Origin: DASYAN01 sp036501345
Lineage (GTDB): Bacteria; Chloroflexota; Ktedonobacteria; Ktedonobacterales; Ktedonobacteraceae
Direction of reading: 5' to 3'
Assembly: GCA_036501345.1 (NCBI GenBank)
Contig: DASYAN010000549.1
Span: forward strand, 1 to 17,202
Length of the DNA stretch: 17,202 bases
Positions 5,526 to 13,026 of this stretch are shown here, in pieces. The notes below the pieces were generated by a model. It searched no databases, was not told where the DNA came from, and saw only the letters and a program-made list of their open reading frames with translations. The stretch's first letter is position 1. Each line of letters begins with the position of its first letter. Both the position numbers and the translations under genes were made by a program.

Positions 5526-8141
5526 ATGAGTTCCTTTGTGCTTGGCTTTCAGGATATTGACAAAACAAAATTCATGGTTGTTGGGGGGAAAGGCGCGAAC
5601 CTGGGGGAACTTTCCAAGATTGAAGGAATACGCGTACCGGATGGCTTTTGTATTTCTACTGAAGCCTTTAAAAGAATCATTGGGGAAACATCGTCGATTA
5701 ACGAATTACTTGATCAGTTATCGCTTCTAAAGGTGGAAGACCGGGATAAAATCGGTGAACTTAGCGGCGAGATTCGCAGCGTCATCGAAGGGATAGCCAT
5801 CCCTCAAGACATTCATGAAGAGATCACCCGCCTCCTCTCCAGGCTTGATGAAAAAAATGCCTATGCAGTACGATCCAGCGCAACTGCAGAGGATTTACCG
5901 ACGGCTTCCTTTGCCGGCCAGCAGGATACATATTTGAACATTATCGGAAAGGAGGCAATCCTAAAGCATATCAGCAAGTGCTGGGCGTCGCTCTTTACGG
6001 ACCGTGCGGTGATTTATCGGATGCAGAACGGGTTCGACCACAAAAAGGTCCATCTGTCTGTGGTCATCCAGAAAATGGTCTACCCGGAGGCAGCAGGGAT
6101 CATGTTTACAGCTGATCCGATTACTTCTAACCGAAAGCTGCTATCAATCGATGCCAGTTTTGGACTTGGAGAAGCACTGGTCTCTGGCTTGGTATCTGCC
6201 GATTGTTATAAAGTGCAGGAAGAGGAAATCGTCGATAAGATGATAGCAACCAAAAAATTGGCTATCTATGGACGAAAAGAAGGCGGAACAGAGACACAGC
6301 AGATCGCTCCTGATCAGCAAAAGACTCAAACGCTTACCGAACAACAAATTTTACAACTTGCACGCATAGGAAGACAGATCGAAGCTTATTTTGGTTGCCC
6401 ACAAGATATCGAATGGTGTTTGGTTGATGATACATTTTACATTGTCCAGAGTCGGCCAATCACTACTTTATACCCCATCCCTGAAGCAAATGATCAAGAA
6501 AATCACGTGTATGTATCTGTCGGTCATCAACAAATGATGACCGACCCCATGAAACCATTGGGAATATCTTTATTCCAGTTAACAGCCGCTAGACCCATGT
6601 TTAAAGCTGGTGGAAGGTTGTTTGTTGATGTTACACCTCTGCTGGCTTCATCGGCTAGCAGAGAAAGTATATTAGATGTTATGGGAAAAAGCGATCCGCT
6701 CATAAAAGATGCATTGATGACCATCATAGAACGGGGAGATTTTATACAGTCGTTACCAGATGATAAGCAAGGAAAGACTCCCGGTAAAAGCAATCAAGGT
6801 CCGTCGCTTGCGGATTTTAAAGCACTAAACGAATACGATCCGGCAATCGTTTCTGACTTGATCAAGCGTAGTGAAACATCGATAGAAGAGCTAAAACAAA
6901 ACATCCAAACGAAATCAGGATCGGATCTGATTGATTTTATTTTGGAAGACATTCAGCAATTAAAGAAGAGTTTATCTGGTCCGCAAGGTTTCGGTGTGAT
7001 TATGACTGCTATGAATGCTTCATCATGGATCAATGAAAAAATGAAGGAGTGGTTAGGTGAAAAAAACGTAGCAGATACGCTTTCTCAATCTGTCCCAAAC
7101 AATATTACTTCGGAAATGGGTCTGGCGCTATTGGATGTCGCAGATGTAATTCGTCCTTATCCGGAAGTAATCAATTACTTACAGCATGTAAAAGATGATA
7201 GCTTTTTGGATGAACTGGTTACGTTTGATGGTGGACAGGAAAGCCGGGACGCTATCTATGCTTATCTCAACAAATACGGAATGCGATGTGCCGGGGAAAT
7301 CGATATTACGAGACCTCGTTGGAGCGAAAAACCAACTACTCTTGTCCTCATGATTCTCAGTAACATCAAAAACTTTGAACCAGGTGAAAGCAAGCGGAGA
7401 TTTGAGCAAGGGCGACAGGAAGCATTGAAAAAAGAACAAGAGTTATTAGATCGATTGAAGCAATTACCAGATGGTGAACAAAAAGCCAAAGAGACAAAAC
7501 GAATGATCAGCCTCATCCGAAATTTCATCGGTTATCGTGAATATCCAAAATACGGCATAGTTCATCGCTACTTCGTTTATAAGCAGGCTTTACTGAAAGA
7601 AGCCGAACAACTCGTACAAGCCAACGTTCTTCATGAAAAAGAAGATATCTACTATCTCACTTTTGAAGAACTTTGCGAAGTCGTACACACACATAAACTG
7701 GATTACCAGATCATCAGCAAACGAAAAGACGAGTACAAATTCTATGAAAAACTAACTCCCCCACGTGTTATCACGTCTGATGGTGAAATCATTGCAGGTG
7801 AGTACAAACGAGAAAATCTCCCAGCCGAAGCTATTGTAGGTCTACCTGTTTCTTCCGGAGTTATAGAGGGACGAGCACGTGTCATCTTAAACATGGAAGA
7901 TGCTGATCTAGAAGAGGGAGATATAGTAGTCACCTCATTTACTGACCCTAGCTGGACACCATTGTTTGTATCCATAAAAGGCCTCGTCACCGAAGTTGGT
8001 GGACTAATGACCCATGGAGCAGTTATCGCACGTGAATATGGTTTACCTGCAGTAGTAAACGTAGAAAATGCCACCAAGCTGATCAATGACGGACAGAGAA
8101 TCCGGGTGAATGGAACGGAAGGCTATGTAGAAATCCTATAA
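5526..8141 (+). CDS. rph: Rifampicin phosphotransferase
   Basis: This 871-residue enzyme belongs to the phosphoenolpyruvate-synthase-like dikinase superfamily. Known members phosphorylate a hydroxyl on the ansa bridge of rifamycins using ATP, inactivating them. An N-terminal ATP-grasp domain (about residues 1-320) has VVGGKGANLGEL and AVRSSATAEDLPTASFAGQQ. A long middle domain (about 320-750) corresponds to the rifampicin-binding part. The C-terminal swivel domain has the phosphocarrier His at about residue 830 in GGLMTHGAVIAREYGLPAVV, 41 residues from the end, as in characterised RPH. There is no C-terminal pyruvate-binding barrel, so PEP synthase is excluded. Start 5526 follows AAAGGAGGG at ideal spacing and gives the family N-terminus MSSFVLGFQDIDKTK. 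An in-frame upstream ATG at 5493, with its own GGGGAGG, would add 11 residues. Sequence and AT-rich flank look Bacillota-like, suggesting transfer. Confidence 0.9.
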   Translation: MSSFVLGFQDIDKTKFMVVGGKGANLGELSKIEGIRVPDGFCISTEAFKRIIGETSSINELLDQLSLLKVEDRDKIGELSGEIRSVIEGIAIPQDIHEEITRLLSRLDEKNAYAVRSSATAEDLPTASFAGQQDTYLNIIGKEAILKHISKCWASLFTDRAVIYRMQNGFDHKKVHLSVVIQKMVYPEAAGIMFTADPITSNRKLLSIDASFGLGEALVSGLVSADCYKVQEEEIVDKMIATKKLAIYGRKEGGTETQQIAPDQQKTQTLTEQQILQLARIGRQIEAYFGCPQDIEWCLVDDTFYIVQSRPITTLYPIPEANDQENHVYVSVGHQQMMTDPMKPLGISLFQLTAARPMFKAGGRLFVDVTPLLASSASRESILDVMGKSDPLIKDALMTIIERGDFIQSLPDDKQGKTPGKSNQGPSLADFKALNEYDPAIVSDLIKRSETSIEELKQNIQTKSGSDLIDFILEDIQQLKKSLSGPQGFGVIMTAMNASSWINEKMKEWLGEKNVADTLSQSVPNNITSEMGLALLDVADVIRPYPEVINYLQHVKDDSFLDELVTFDGGQESRDAIYAYLNKYGMRCAGEIDITRPRWSEKPTTLVLMILSNIKNFEPGESKRRFEQGRQEALKKEQELLDRLKQLPDGEQKAKETKRMISLIRNFIGYREYPKYGIVHRYFVYKQALLKEAEQLVQANVLHEKEDIYYLTFEELCEVVHTHKLDYQIISKRKDEYKFYEKLTPPRVITSDGEIIAGEYKRENLPAEAIVGLPVSSGVIEGRARVILNMEDADLEEGDIVVTSFTDPSWTPLFVSIKGLVTEVGGLMTHGAVIAREYGLPAVVNVENATKLINDGQRIRVNGTEGYVEIL

Positions 8142-8241
8142 AGTGGGGAAGTTGTTATCTTCCTCCTGGGGAATTAAACCCCATAAATTCCTTAGATGTT
8201 TCGGAGCATTCGGACCGTAACAGAAGAAGAGCATTTTTCCA

Positions 8242-8841
8242 TTAGGCATTGCCGAAGATATATGCAGCTAGGAAGACCAGGATGCCACTACCGACGACCT
8301 GAAGAATGGATTTGAGCCACTGCGTACCAAAGTAACGATGACGAATCGCAGCAATAACCACCAACTCGACGGCCACAACGACGTATGCCATGATCAGCGC
8401 GATCCGAATGTTGCTGAGTAAGAATGGCAAAGTGTGCAGCGTACCCCCAATCAACGTCATGATGCCTGTAATAGCGCCTCTCACCATTGGATTACCACGG
8501 CCCGTGATTTCTCCATCATCGGAAAGGGCCTCTGAAAAAGCCATACTAATACCCGCTCCCATTGCAGATGCTATACCTACCAGGAAAGCAGCGAACGATC
8601 TATGGGTGAAGAAGGCAGTAGCGAAGATTGGGGCCAGTGTTGAGACAGATCCATCCATCAGACCCGCTAGGCCCGGTTGCACTACTCGCAACAGGAACGC
8701 GTGCGAAGTATCATCATTCCTACGGATGGCACTAACAATTTCTTTAATCTCCTGCCATGCTGTATTAGATGGTAAGGGTGGATTTCCTGCTAATGTATCT
8801 GCTGTATTATTCATTACCTTGACATCTGATCCGCTTTCCAT
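8242..8841 (-). CDS. VIT/CCC1-like membrane protein, probable iron or manganese transporter
   Basis: This 199-residue protein has a polar N-terminus (about residues 1-55) and five likely membrane segments. The first begins at QPGLAGLMDGSVSTLAPIFATAFF (about residues 53-76), resembling the G-x-x-D-G-x-x-S-x-L first helix of VIT1/CCC1 family Fe/Mn transporters. The next is FLVGIASAMGAGISMAFSEALSD (about 86-108), with small residues and an acidic tail. Three more follow, with the last ending near the C-terminus. Family members move Fe(II) or Mn(II) out of the cytosol. It lies 31 bp downstream of the Fur-family gene on the same strand, so the two probably form an operon, which supports a metal role. 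GGAG sits about 10 nt before the ATG. The exact metal and direction are inferred. Confidence 0.75.
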   Translation of the reverse strand: MESGSDVKVMNNTADTLAGNPPLPSNTAWQEIKEIVSAIRRNDDTSHAFLLRVVQPGLAGLMDGSVSTLAPIFATAFFTHRSFAAFLVGIASAMGAGISMAFSEALSDDGEITGRGNPMVRGAITGIMTLIGGTLHTLPFLLSNIRIALIMAYVVVAVELVVIAAIRHRYFGTQWLKSILQVVGSGILVFLAAYIFGNA

Positions 8842-8872
8842 GCACTCAACTCCATTTGTAAATTACTATAGA

Positions 8873-9286
8873 TTACTTTAGGTGCACTGTCTGTCCTTTG
8901 CTCGTATTGCATAGTAGGCAGCGTCCATAGAGACGCAGCTCATGCGAGCCCAATTCAATGCCTGCGGCCTCTGCCGCAGCTTGTAAGACATCTTGGGGCA
9001 ATTTTACCTCAATGGGAACATCGAGTAGCGCACCACAGATGATGCAGATTGCATGATCGTGGCGCTCTATATGAGCATCATAGCGACAACTCTCATCACT
9101 GTGCCGCAATTCCTTGATATAACCTTGCTCAACTAAATTGTGCAATATACGATAGACACTCGCAATGCCTATGCGTGGTCGTTTCTCCCTCACCACTTCA
9201 TACACTTCTGCAGCTGTCGGATGACTGTGGAATATCTGCACGACGCTCAATACTGCTTGTGCATTCTCGTTGAGTGTTGCTTTCAT
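8873..9286 (-). CDS. Fur/PerR-family metal-dependent repressor
   Basis: This 137-residue cytoplasmic regulator has the winged-helix DNA-binding domain in its first half (HPTAAEVYEVV to IGIASVYRILHNLVEQGYI, residues 22-57). The dimerisation and metal domain follows, with ERHDHAICIICGALLDV (residues 74-90). C81/C84 and C123/C126 (GRCLLCN) form the structural zinc site. H76, D77, H78 and H115 are candidates for the regulatory site. Whether it senses iron, peroxide, zinc or manganese cannot be decided. Its place ahead of a VIT-like transporter and the Fur-box match upstream favour iron. The start has GGGAGG 9 nt upstream (9301-9296). It is first gene of the pair and probably autoregulated through the operator at 9300-9336. 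Confidence 0.9.
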   Translation of the reverse strand: MKATLNENAQAVLSVVQIFHSHPTAAEVYEVVREKRPRIGIASVYRILHNLVEQGYIKELRHSDESCRYDAHIERHDHAICIICGALLDVPIEVKLPQDVLQAAAEAAGIELGSHELRLYGRCLLCNTSKGQTVHLK

Positions 9287-9299
9287 AACATTAGGCCTC

Positions 9300-9336
9300 C
9301 CTAAATTAGGTTGCCCTAAGAATAATAATCATTATC
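9300..9336 (-). promoter_or_regulatory. Fur-box-like operator with adjacent CCTAA palindromes
   Basis: 9318-9336 matches the 19-bp classical Fur box at 16 of 19 positions (core ATAATCATTATC exact). Immediately beside it are two overlapping palindromes, CCTAAATTAGG (9300-9310) and TTAGG-N4-CCTAA (9306-9319), ending at the ribosome site of the Fur-family gene. Binding here would repress the regulator and transporter operon. Confidence 0.7.
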
Positions 9337-9479
9337 ATTTTCTAATGAAAGAATACCTCATGAGGAGTATGTATGTCAAGACTTGGCTGCTCTGCGTCAC
9401 TTTTGCCCAATACAACTTTATAACTTTATAACTTTAATCTATATAAATATAATGATAGTAGTACTTGTGCGATTATGAT

Positions 9480-9508
9480 TTGTAAATAATCGTGAGATCA
9501 TGTATAAT
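9480..9508 (+). promoter_or_regulatory. Promoter of the first DUF11 gene
   Basis: TTGTAA (9480-9485) and TATAAT (9503-9508) are separated by exactly 17 bp. The leader would be about 115 nt and include the palindrome CATGATGCAATCATG at 9523-9537, a possible operator. Confidence 0.6.
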
Positions 9509-9632
9509 TAGTCTGGAATTGGCATGATGCAATCATGATACATGCTATACAAGCTATCGTACTTTTATGGGTTTGTATCACGCATTCTGTCAAATTAATT
9601 GGTAATGGGTGTAGTGGAAGAAGGAATTTTGT

Positions 9633-10613
9633 ATGCAGTATCAAACGAAGTGGATGAGGATTATGTTAAAACGCTTTGCCTCTTGGCCATCCTCGCTTGT
9701 ACGTACTCTTTTAGTAGCTGGCCTACTCATTGGCTGCCTCGGCATTGCCTTTGCTAGCCTCCAGCAGTCTCTACTGAACGCAGATGCGACACCTGCGAAT
9801 ACTAAAGCCCCAGCGGTATCTATAAAAATCTCGTCTCATATCGACCAGTTGACAGTGACCTATACGCTGACCATGCGAAGTGCAACACATGCTGGCACAA
9901 TCCATAGCGGAGTACCGATTACGCTTATGGATATTCTGCCACAAGGGCTAAGCAATGTCAGTGCAAACGGAAATCACTGGAATACTCAAGTAGGTTTTAA
10001 GTATACTCGATTCGAGGTTTCCGGCACTTATAAGGGAAACTACCCTATAGCCCCTGGTGCCACTTTACCTATTGTCACTATCAAGGGCACAATCACTAGA
10101 GATGCAAGCAATGTAATTACCAATACTGCTTTGGTGAATGTTCCGGGTAACACTGACAAGGCACATGGTCAGGCAGTTATTAATAACAATATCAAATCTA
10201 TACTTGATAGCGCTTGTGATAGCAGCTGTAATAGTCAGAACAGTAGTGCTTGCGATAGCGGCTGTAATAGTCAGAACAGTAGTGCTTGTGATAGCAGCTG
10301 TAATAGTCAGAACAGTAGTGCTTGCGATAGCGGCTGTAATAGTCAGAATAGCAGTGCTTGCGATAGCGGTTGTAATGATCAAGGAAGTAAGCCTTGTAAT
10401 AGTGCATGTGGTCAGCAGAGTGTACATACAGCTGTTTATCAGCACATTCACCAGAGTGTAGACACATCTTGTGAGTGTACTACAGGAGATGGCAGTGTTA
10501 GCACACCAATACCAACTAATACTACCAGCGATGATAGCAAACATGATCCCACTGGTAAAGGATCGGTTAGTCCTTTCCCAGCCATGCCGAATACAGGTAG
10601 CGATCCAAGCTAG
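9633..10613 (+). CDS. Secreted DUF11-domain protein with CxxxC repeat array and MPNTG tail
   Basis: The 326-residue protein has a basic N-terminus and hydrophobic signal segment (about residues 20-44). A single DUF11/conserved-repeat domain follows (about 58-190, including LMDILPQGLSNVSANGNHW and YPIAPGATLPIVTIKGTIT). Then come six 12-residue repeats of the type SACDS(S/G)CNSQNS (residues 193-264), a linker with one CEC, and a Ser/Thr-rich end closing with PAMPNTGSDPS. MPNTG resembles a sortase motif, yet the chain stops six residues after it, with no membrane helix or basic tail in any frame downstream. The start has GAAGGA about 8 nt upstream. It is paralogous to the gene at 10977, and a sortase lies further downstream. 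It probably acts on the cell surface or is released. The role of the Cys array (metal binding, disulfide cross-linking) is inferred. Confidence 0.8.
   Translation: MQYQTKWMRIMLKRFASWPSSLVRTLLVAGLLIGCLGIAFASLQQSLLNADATPANTKAPAVSIKISSHIDQLTVTYTLTMRSATHAGTIHSGVPITLMDILPQGLSNVSANGNHWNTQVGFKYTRFEVSGTYKGNYPIAPGATLPIVTIKGTITRDASNVITNTALVNVPGNTDKAHGQAVINNNIKSILDSACDSSCNSQNSSACDSGCNSQNSSACDSSCNSQNSSACDSGCNSQNSSACDSGCNDQGSKPCNSACGQQSVHTAVYQHIHQSVDTSCECTTGDGSVSTPIPTNTTSDDSKHDPTGKGSVSPFPAMPNTGSDPS
10209..10424 (+). repeat. Six tandem 36-bp coding repeats
   Basis: Each unit encodes 12 residues with two Cys three residues apart. Units 1 and 3 differ by one base; units 2 and 4 by two bases; odd and even units differ consistently (AGC-AGC versus AGC-GGC, TGT versus TGC). 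This indicates duplication of a 72-bp pair. Unit 5 is diverged at its end and unit 6 strongly so. Confidence 0.9.
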
Positions 10614-10976
10614 GATAATGGGCAATCAGTAACTCTACCGCTTCATAGTGGTAAGATCCGTGCCTGTAACGCACGCAGCCCGGTTATGATTGAAACGGGA
10701 TTGAAGCGGGATAAAAACGATAACGCGGTTCACCACTCCTTGCATAAGAGGAGCATGAGCCGCTCTTTTATCCTGAGAATATAGCTGTTTGCAAGCTTGC
10801 ATATATTTCTATCTTTCATCTTTGATGGAACGTATTTGGTGTCTATCCTTATAATCAAATTGGATTAGCATAATACTAAGATAGTTGAAACTGCGTAGAG
10901 TATTACCTTTCATCTATCTTGATTCTTGCTAACCATCACTTCTGTTGGAGACAGCATAGTGAAAGAAGGATTTTAA
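10614..10976. other. Intergenic region between the two DUF11 genes
   Basis: No gene is seen in these 363 bp. The visible elements are a terminator-like hairpin at 10725-10768, a TATAAT hexamer at 10850-10855 without a well-placed -35, and a leader before 10977 that closely resembles that of the first DUF11 gene. The second gene is therefore probably transcribed separately. Confidence 0.55.
10725..10768 (+). terminator. Terminator after the first DUF11 gene
   Basis: GCGGTTCA (10725-10732) pairs with TGAGCCGC (10756-10763, one G-U). An inner CTCCT/AGGAG stem follows after a small internal loop, and TCTTTT comes directly after. Confidence 0.55.
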
Positions 10977-11897
10977 GTGAAGCATCAAAAAAGTTTTATC
11001 AAAAGATGCCGAGCGCTGCCATGCTTGTTGCTACGAGCCTTCTTACTCGGTATGCTCCTCACGGAGAGCCTTGCGGTGATGGCTGGTTTCGCATTGCCCA
11101 CGGCGGCTGCTTATGCCTACGGGTCCAAATCTGAGGAGGGAAAGGGACAACCCAATCTCTTTATTAGTAAGAGTCATCTGGGCGGAGATCATTTTCAGGT
11201 GGGCGATGATGTAACCTTTATCATCGTGGTAGGTAATGACTCCCACGCTGGTCCGACAACCTCTACTATCACTGTCTCAGATTCTGTCCCGATTGGGATG
11301 CACAACCTACGGGCAAGCGGACATGGTTGGGATATTACAACCAGTGATACGAAGAGTCCGGCAATAATTATTGCAAAGTATCTCGGTAATGATCCGGTGT
11401 ATGGCGGTGAGATCTTGCCCGCTATCAAAATCTCTGGCAAGCTGACTGAGGAAACGGTCCCGCGCCTCACGAATACGGCGAGAGTGCATACCGGATGTGA
11501 CTGCGATACAAGCAATAATAAAGCAATAGATACGATCTTCGTTGCAAAAGAAGGGAATAGTCAGGAATGCAACGGGTGCGAGGAGAAAAAAGAGCACCAG
11601 GGTTGCAAAGAAAGAGAGGAATGTCAAGATAAAAGTGGAGATTCTACACAAGGAGAGAGCTCTGCCACCAATACAGCAAGCCCGACAACGACACCGGTAG
11701 TACCATCTTCCATCGCAATATCATCTGTAGCTGTCGCTTCATCAAATACCTATAATACCTATAACATATTCGGTGGAGTAGAAGGCGTATCTGGATTTAA
11801 CGAGACAGGAGATACATCTGGCTCCGGTGGAGTGGGAAGCGTACCTGGATTGCCAAATACTGGCAGTGATCCGAGTGCTGGGGGACAGCAAACGTAG
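10977..11897 (+). CDS. Secreted DUF11-domain protein with Cys-rich linker and LPNTG tail
   Basis: This 306-residue protein starts at GTG (10977) with AAGGA about 8 nt upstream. A basic N-terminus and a hydrophobic signal segment (about residues 14-40) precede a DUF11 domain (about 55-190: VGDDVTFIIVVGNDSHAGPT, VSDSVPIGMHNLRASGHGWD, LTNTARVHTGCDCDTSNNKA). A charged Cys-rich stretch follows (ECNGCEEKKEHQGCKEREEC, about 199-218), then a low-complexity Ser/Thr/Gly linker and the ending PGLPNTGSDPSAGGQQT. LPNTG is a canonical sortase recognition motif, but the hydrophobic helix and basic tail that normally follow are absent in all frames. Two stop codons stand in tandem. It is a paralogue of the upstream gene with a different Cys arrangement. 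It is likely a substrate or relative of substrates of the sortase at 12183; this is inference. Confidence 0.8.
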   Translation: MKHQKSFIKRCRALPCLLLRAFLLGMLLTESLAVMAGFALPTAAAYAYGSKSEEGKGQPNLFISKSHLGGDHFQVGDDVTFIIVVGNDSHAGPTTSTITVSDSVPIGMHNLRASGHGWDITTSDTKSPAIIIAKYLGNDPVYGGEILPAIKISGKLTEETVPRLTNTARVHTGCDCDTSNNKAIDTIFVAKEGNSQECNGCEEKKEHQGCKEREECQDKSGDSTQGESSATNTASPTTTPVVPSSIAISSVAVASSNTYNTYNIFGGVEGVSGFNETGDTSGSGGVGSVPGLPNTGSDPSAGGQQT

Positions 11898-12012
11898 TAA
11901 ATCAGGCACCATTTGCTAAAGCGCGATGTAACCTATTAGCAATCATCTAAAGGTGATACAGTTAATCGCGTTGATTAGCCTGATTGGTATCTGAGTAGTT
12001 AATGCGACAATA

Positions 12013-12055
12013 CTGGTTCGCTATTCTTCTATTCATAAGGAGAGTGGCGAACCAG
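12013..12055 (+). terminator. 15-bp hairpin between the second DUF11 gene and the sortase
   Basis: CTGGTTCGCTATTCT (12013-12027) pairs with AGAGTGGCGAACCAG (12041-12055), including two G-U pairs, around a 13-nt loop. GTTACTTCAT follows rather than a T-run, so it may be an attenuator or mRNA-stabilising stem instead of a full terminator. Confidence 0.45.
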
Positions 12056-12182
12056 GTTACTTCATATATCGGACCATGCGGCAGAGCCAAGCTCGCCAGA
12101 GTAACAAGGTCAATGTATAGCTTTTAATTGGTTGTTTTAGGTGATATATCATATCAGGGATTGTATATGGGGAGGAATTTCA

Positions 12183-12815
12183 ATGCAATTCAAACAGCGT
12201 CGTTGGTATGTAGTAGCGTCTGTGCTTCTATTTCTGGTAATGAGTGTTAGCATCAGCGGTTATCTATGGGGCAGATCTTTTTTTTCTTCACCCACGCCAT
12301 CACAAGACCATATAGTCAAGGCACATCAAAGCCCAGAGGCAACGCCCACGCCCCCACTGAATATGGCTGCGAACGCGCATCTGATCATTGCTAAAATAGG
12401 TGTGGACGCACCAGTCGAGCCAGTGCAGGTACAAGCGGACGGCTCATTAGGTGTTCCCACGCGCAATCAATGGGAAGGTGTTGGCTGGTATCAAAAGGGT
12501 CCTATTCCTGGCCAACGTGGTAGTGCAGTGATTGACGGTCACCTAGATCGTCCCGGTGCTACGCCTGCAGTTTTCTGGCGGCTTCACGAAATGAGCGTGG
12601 GTGATATAGTCACAGTTGAGGATGCAAGCGGACATACACTGCATTTTCAGGTAATCAAAATTGAGTCCTATCCTCCAAACAATGCTCCCACTACTCAAAT
12701 CTTTGGTAATTCATCAGGCACCTTCCTGAATCTGATTACCTGCGCCGGACAATGGATTCCTCAACAACATCAAACCTCGTTGCGCCTTGTAGTTTACACT
12801 ACGCTGGTGCAATGA
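12183..12815 (+). CDS. Class F-like sortase
   Basis: This 210-residue membrane-anchored cysteine transpeptidase has one N-terminal helix (about residues 8-29), a Ser/Pro/Thr-rich stalk (about 35-60) and a sortase beta-barrel (about 65-208). The catalytic residues are all present: His120 in AVIDGHLDRPG, Cys187 in LNLITCAGQW and Arg201 in TSLRLVVYT. The spacing, and the segments GPIPGQRGSAVIDGH and PAVFWRLHEMSVGD, match class F sortases of Actinomycetota and Chloroflexota. These enzymes cleave LPxTG-type motifs and join proteins to an amine. Start 12183 is chosen because GGGGAGG lies 8 nt upstream; an upstream in-frame GTG at 12141 would add 14 residues before the helix and has no such site. 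The nearby LPNTG proteins suggest its substrates. It is followed by a strong terminator. Confidence 0.88.
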   Translation: MQFKQRRWYVVASVLLFLVMSVSISGYLWGRSFFSSPTPSQDHIVKAHQSPEATPTPPLNMAANAHLIIAKIGVDAPVEPVQVQADGSLGVPTRNQWEGVGWYQKGPIPGQRGSAVIDGHLDRPGATPAVFWRLHEMSVGDIVTVEDASGHTLHFQVIKIESYPPNNAPTTQIFGNSSGTFLNLITCAGQWIPQQHQTSLRLVVYTTLVQ

Positions 12816-12872
12816 GCAGAGCAGCTTAAATTCCGCCAGCGGAAGGGCCCGCATGGCTTGTTATTAGGAGGC

Positions 12873-12908
12873 AGGCTCCCTCTTGAACACCAAGGGGTGA
12901 GCCTTTTT
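12873..12908 (+). terminator. Intrinsic terminator of the sortase gene
   Basis: The arm 12873-12885 pairs with 12891-12904 (AGGCTC with GAGCCT, then CTCTTG with CAAGGG and one mismatch), followed by TTTTT at 12904-12908. Confidence 0.75.
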
Positions 12909-13026
12909 CGGATTGGTGCACCTGAAAGCACTGTACATAGACTGAAAATTATGTTAAGATTCCCTTGGAAGCTGATAAGAAATCTTGGAAATGTACTAGA
13001 GTATAGCAACTGATAGACGAAAAGCT

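Larger units (their letters stand above)
9287..9632. other. Divergent regulatory region between fur-like gene and DUF11 gene
   Basis: No gene is seen. It contains the Fur-type operator cluster (9300-9336), three tandem octamers of the AACTTTAT type (9414-9437), AT-rich promoter-like sequence around 9441-9453, a strong promoter at 9480-9508 and a palindrome CATGAT-GCA-ATCATG at 9523-9537, just downstream of the expected start of the plus-strand transcript. Confidence 0.6.

Noticed and set aside
5493..8141. Phosphoenolpyruvate synthase or pyruvate phosphate dikinase
   Set aside because: The protein ends 41 residues after the swivel His and has no C-terminal pyruvate/PEP-binding barrel; the middle domain corresponds to the rifampicin-binding domain.
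10209..10424. CRISPR-like array of 36-bp repeats
   Set aside because: The units are directly tandem with no spacers and lie in frame inside a coding sequence; there are no cas genes.
10065..10625. Long open frames on both strands across the 36-bp repeats (for example 186 residues on the minus strand)
   Set aside because: They are by-products of the repeat period being a multiple of three; the plus-strand frame from 9633 has the signal peptide, DUF11 domain and ribosome site.
12141..12182. Upstream GTG start for the sortase
   Set aside because: No ribosome site precedes it, whereas GGGGAGG is well placed before ATG 12183 and the shorter form begins with the normal basic residues before the helix.
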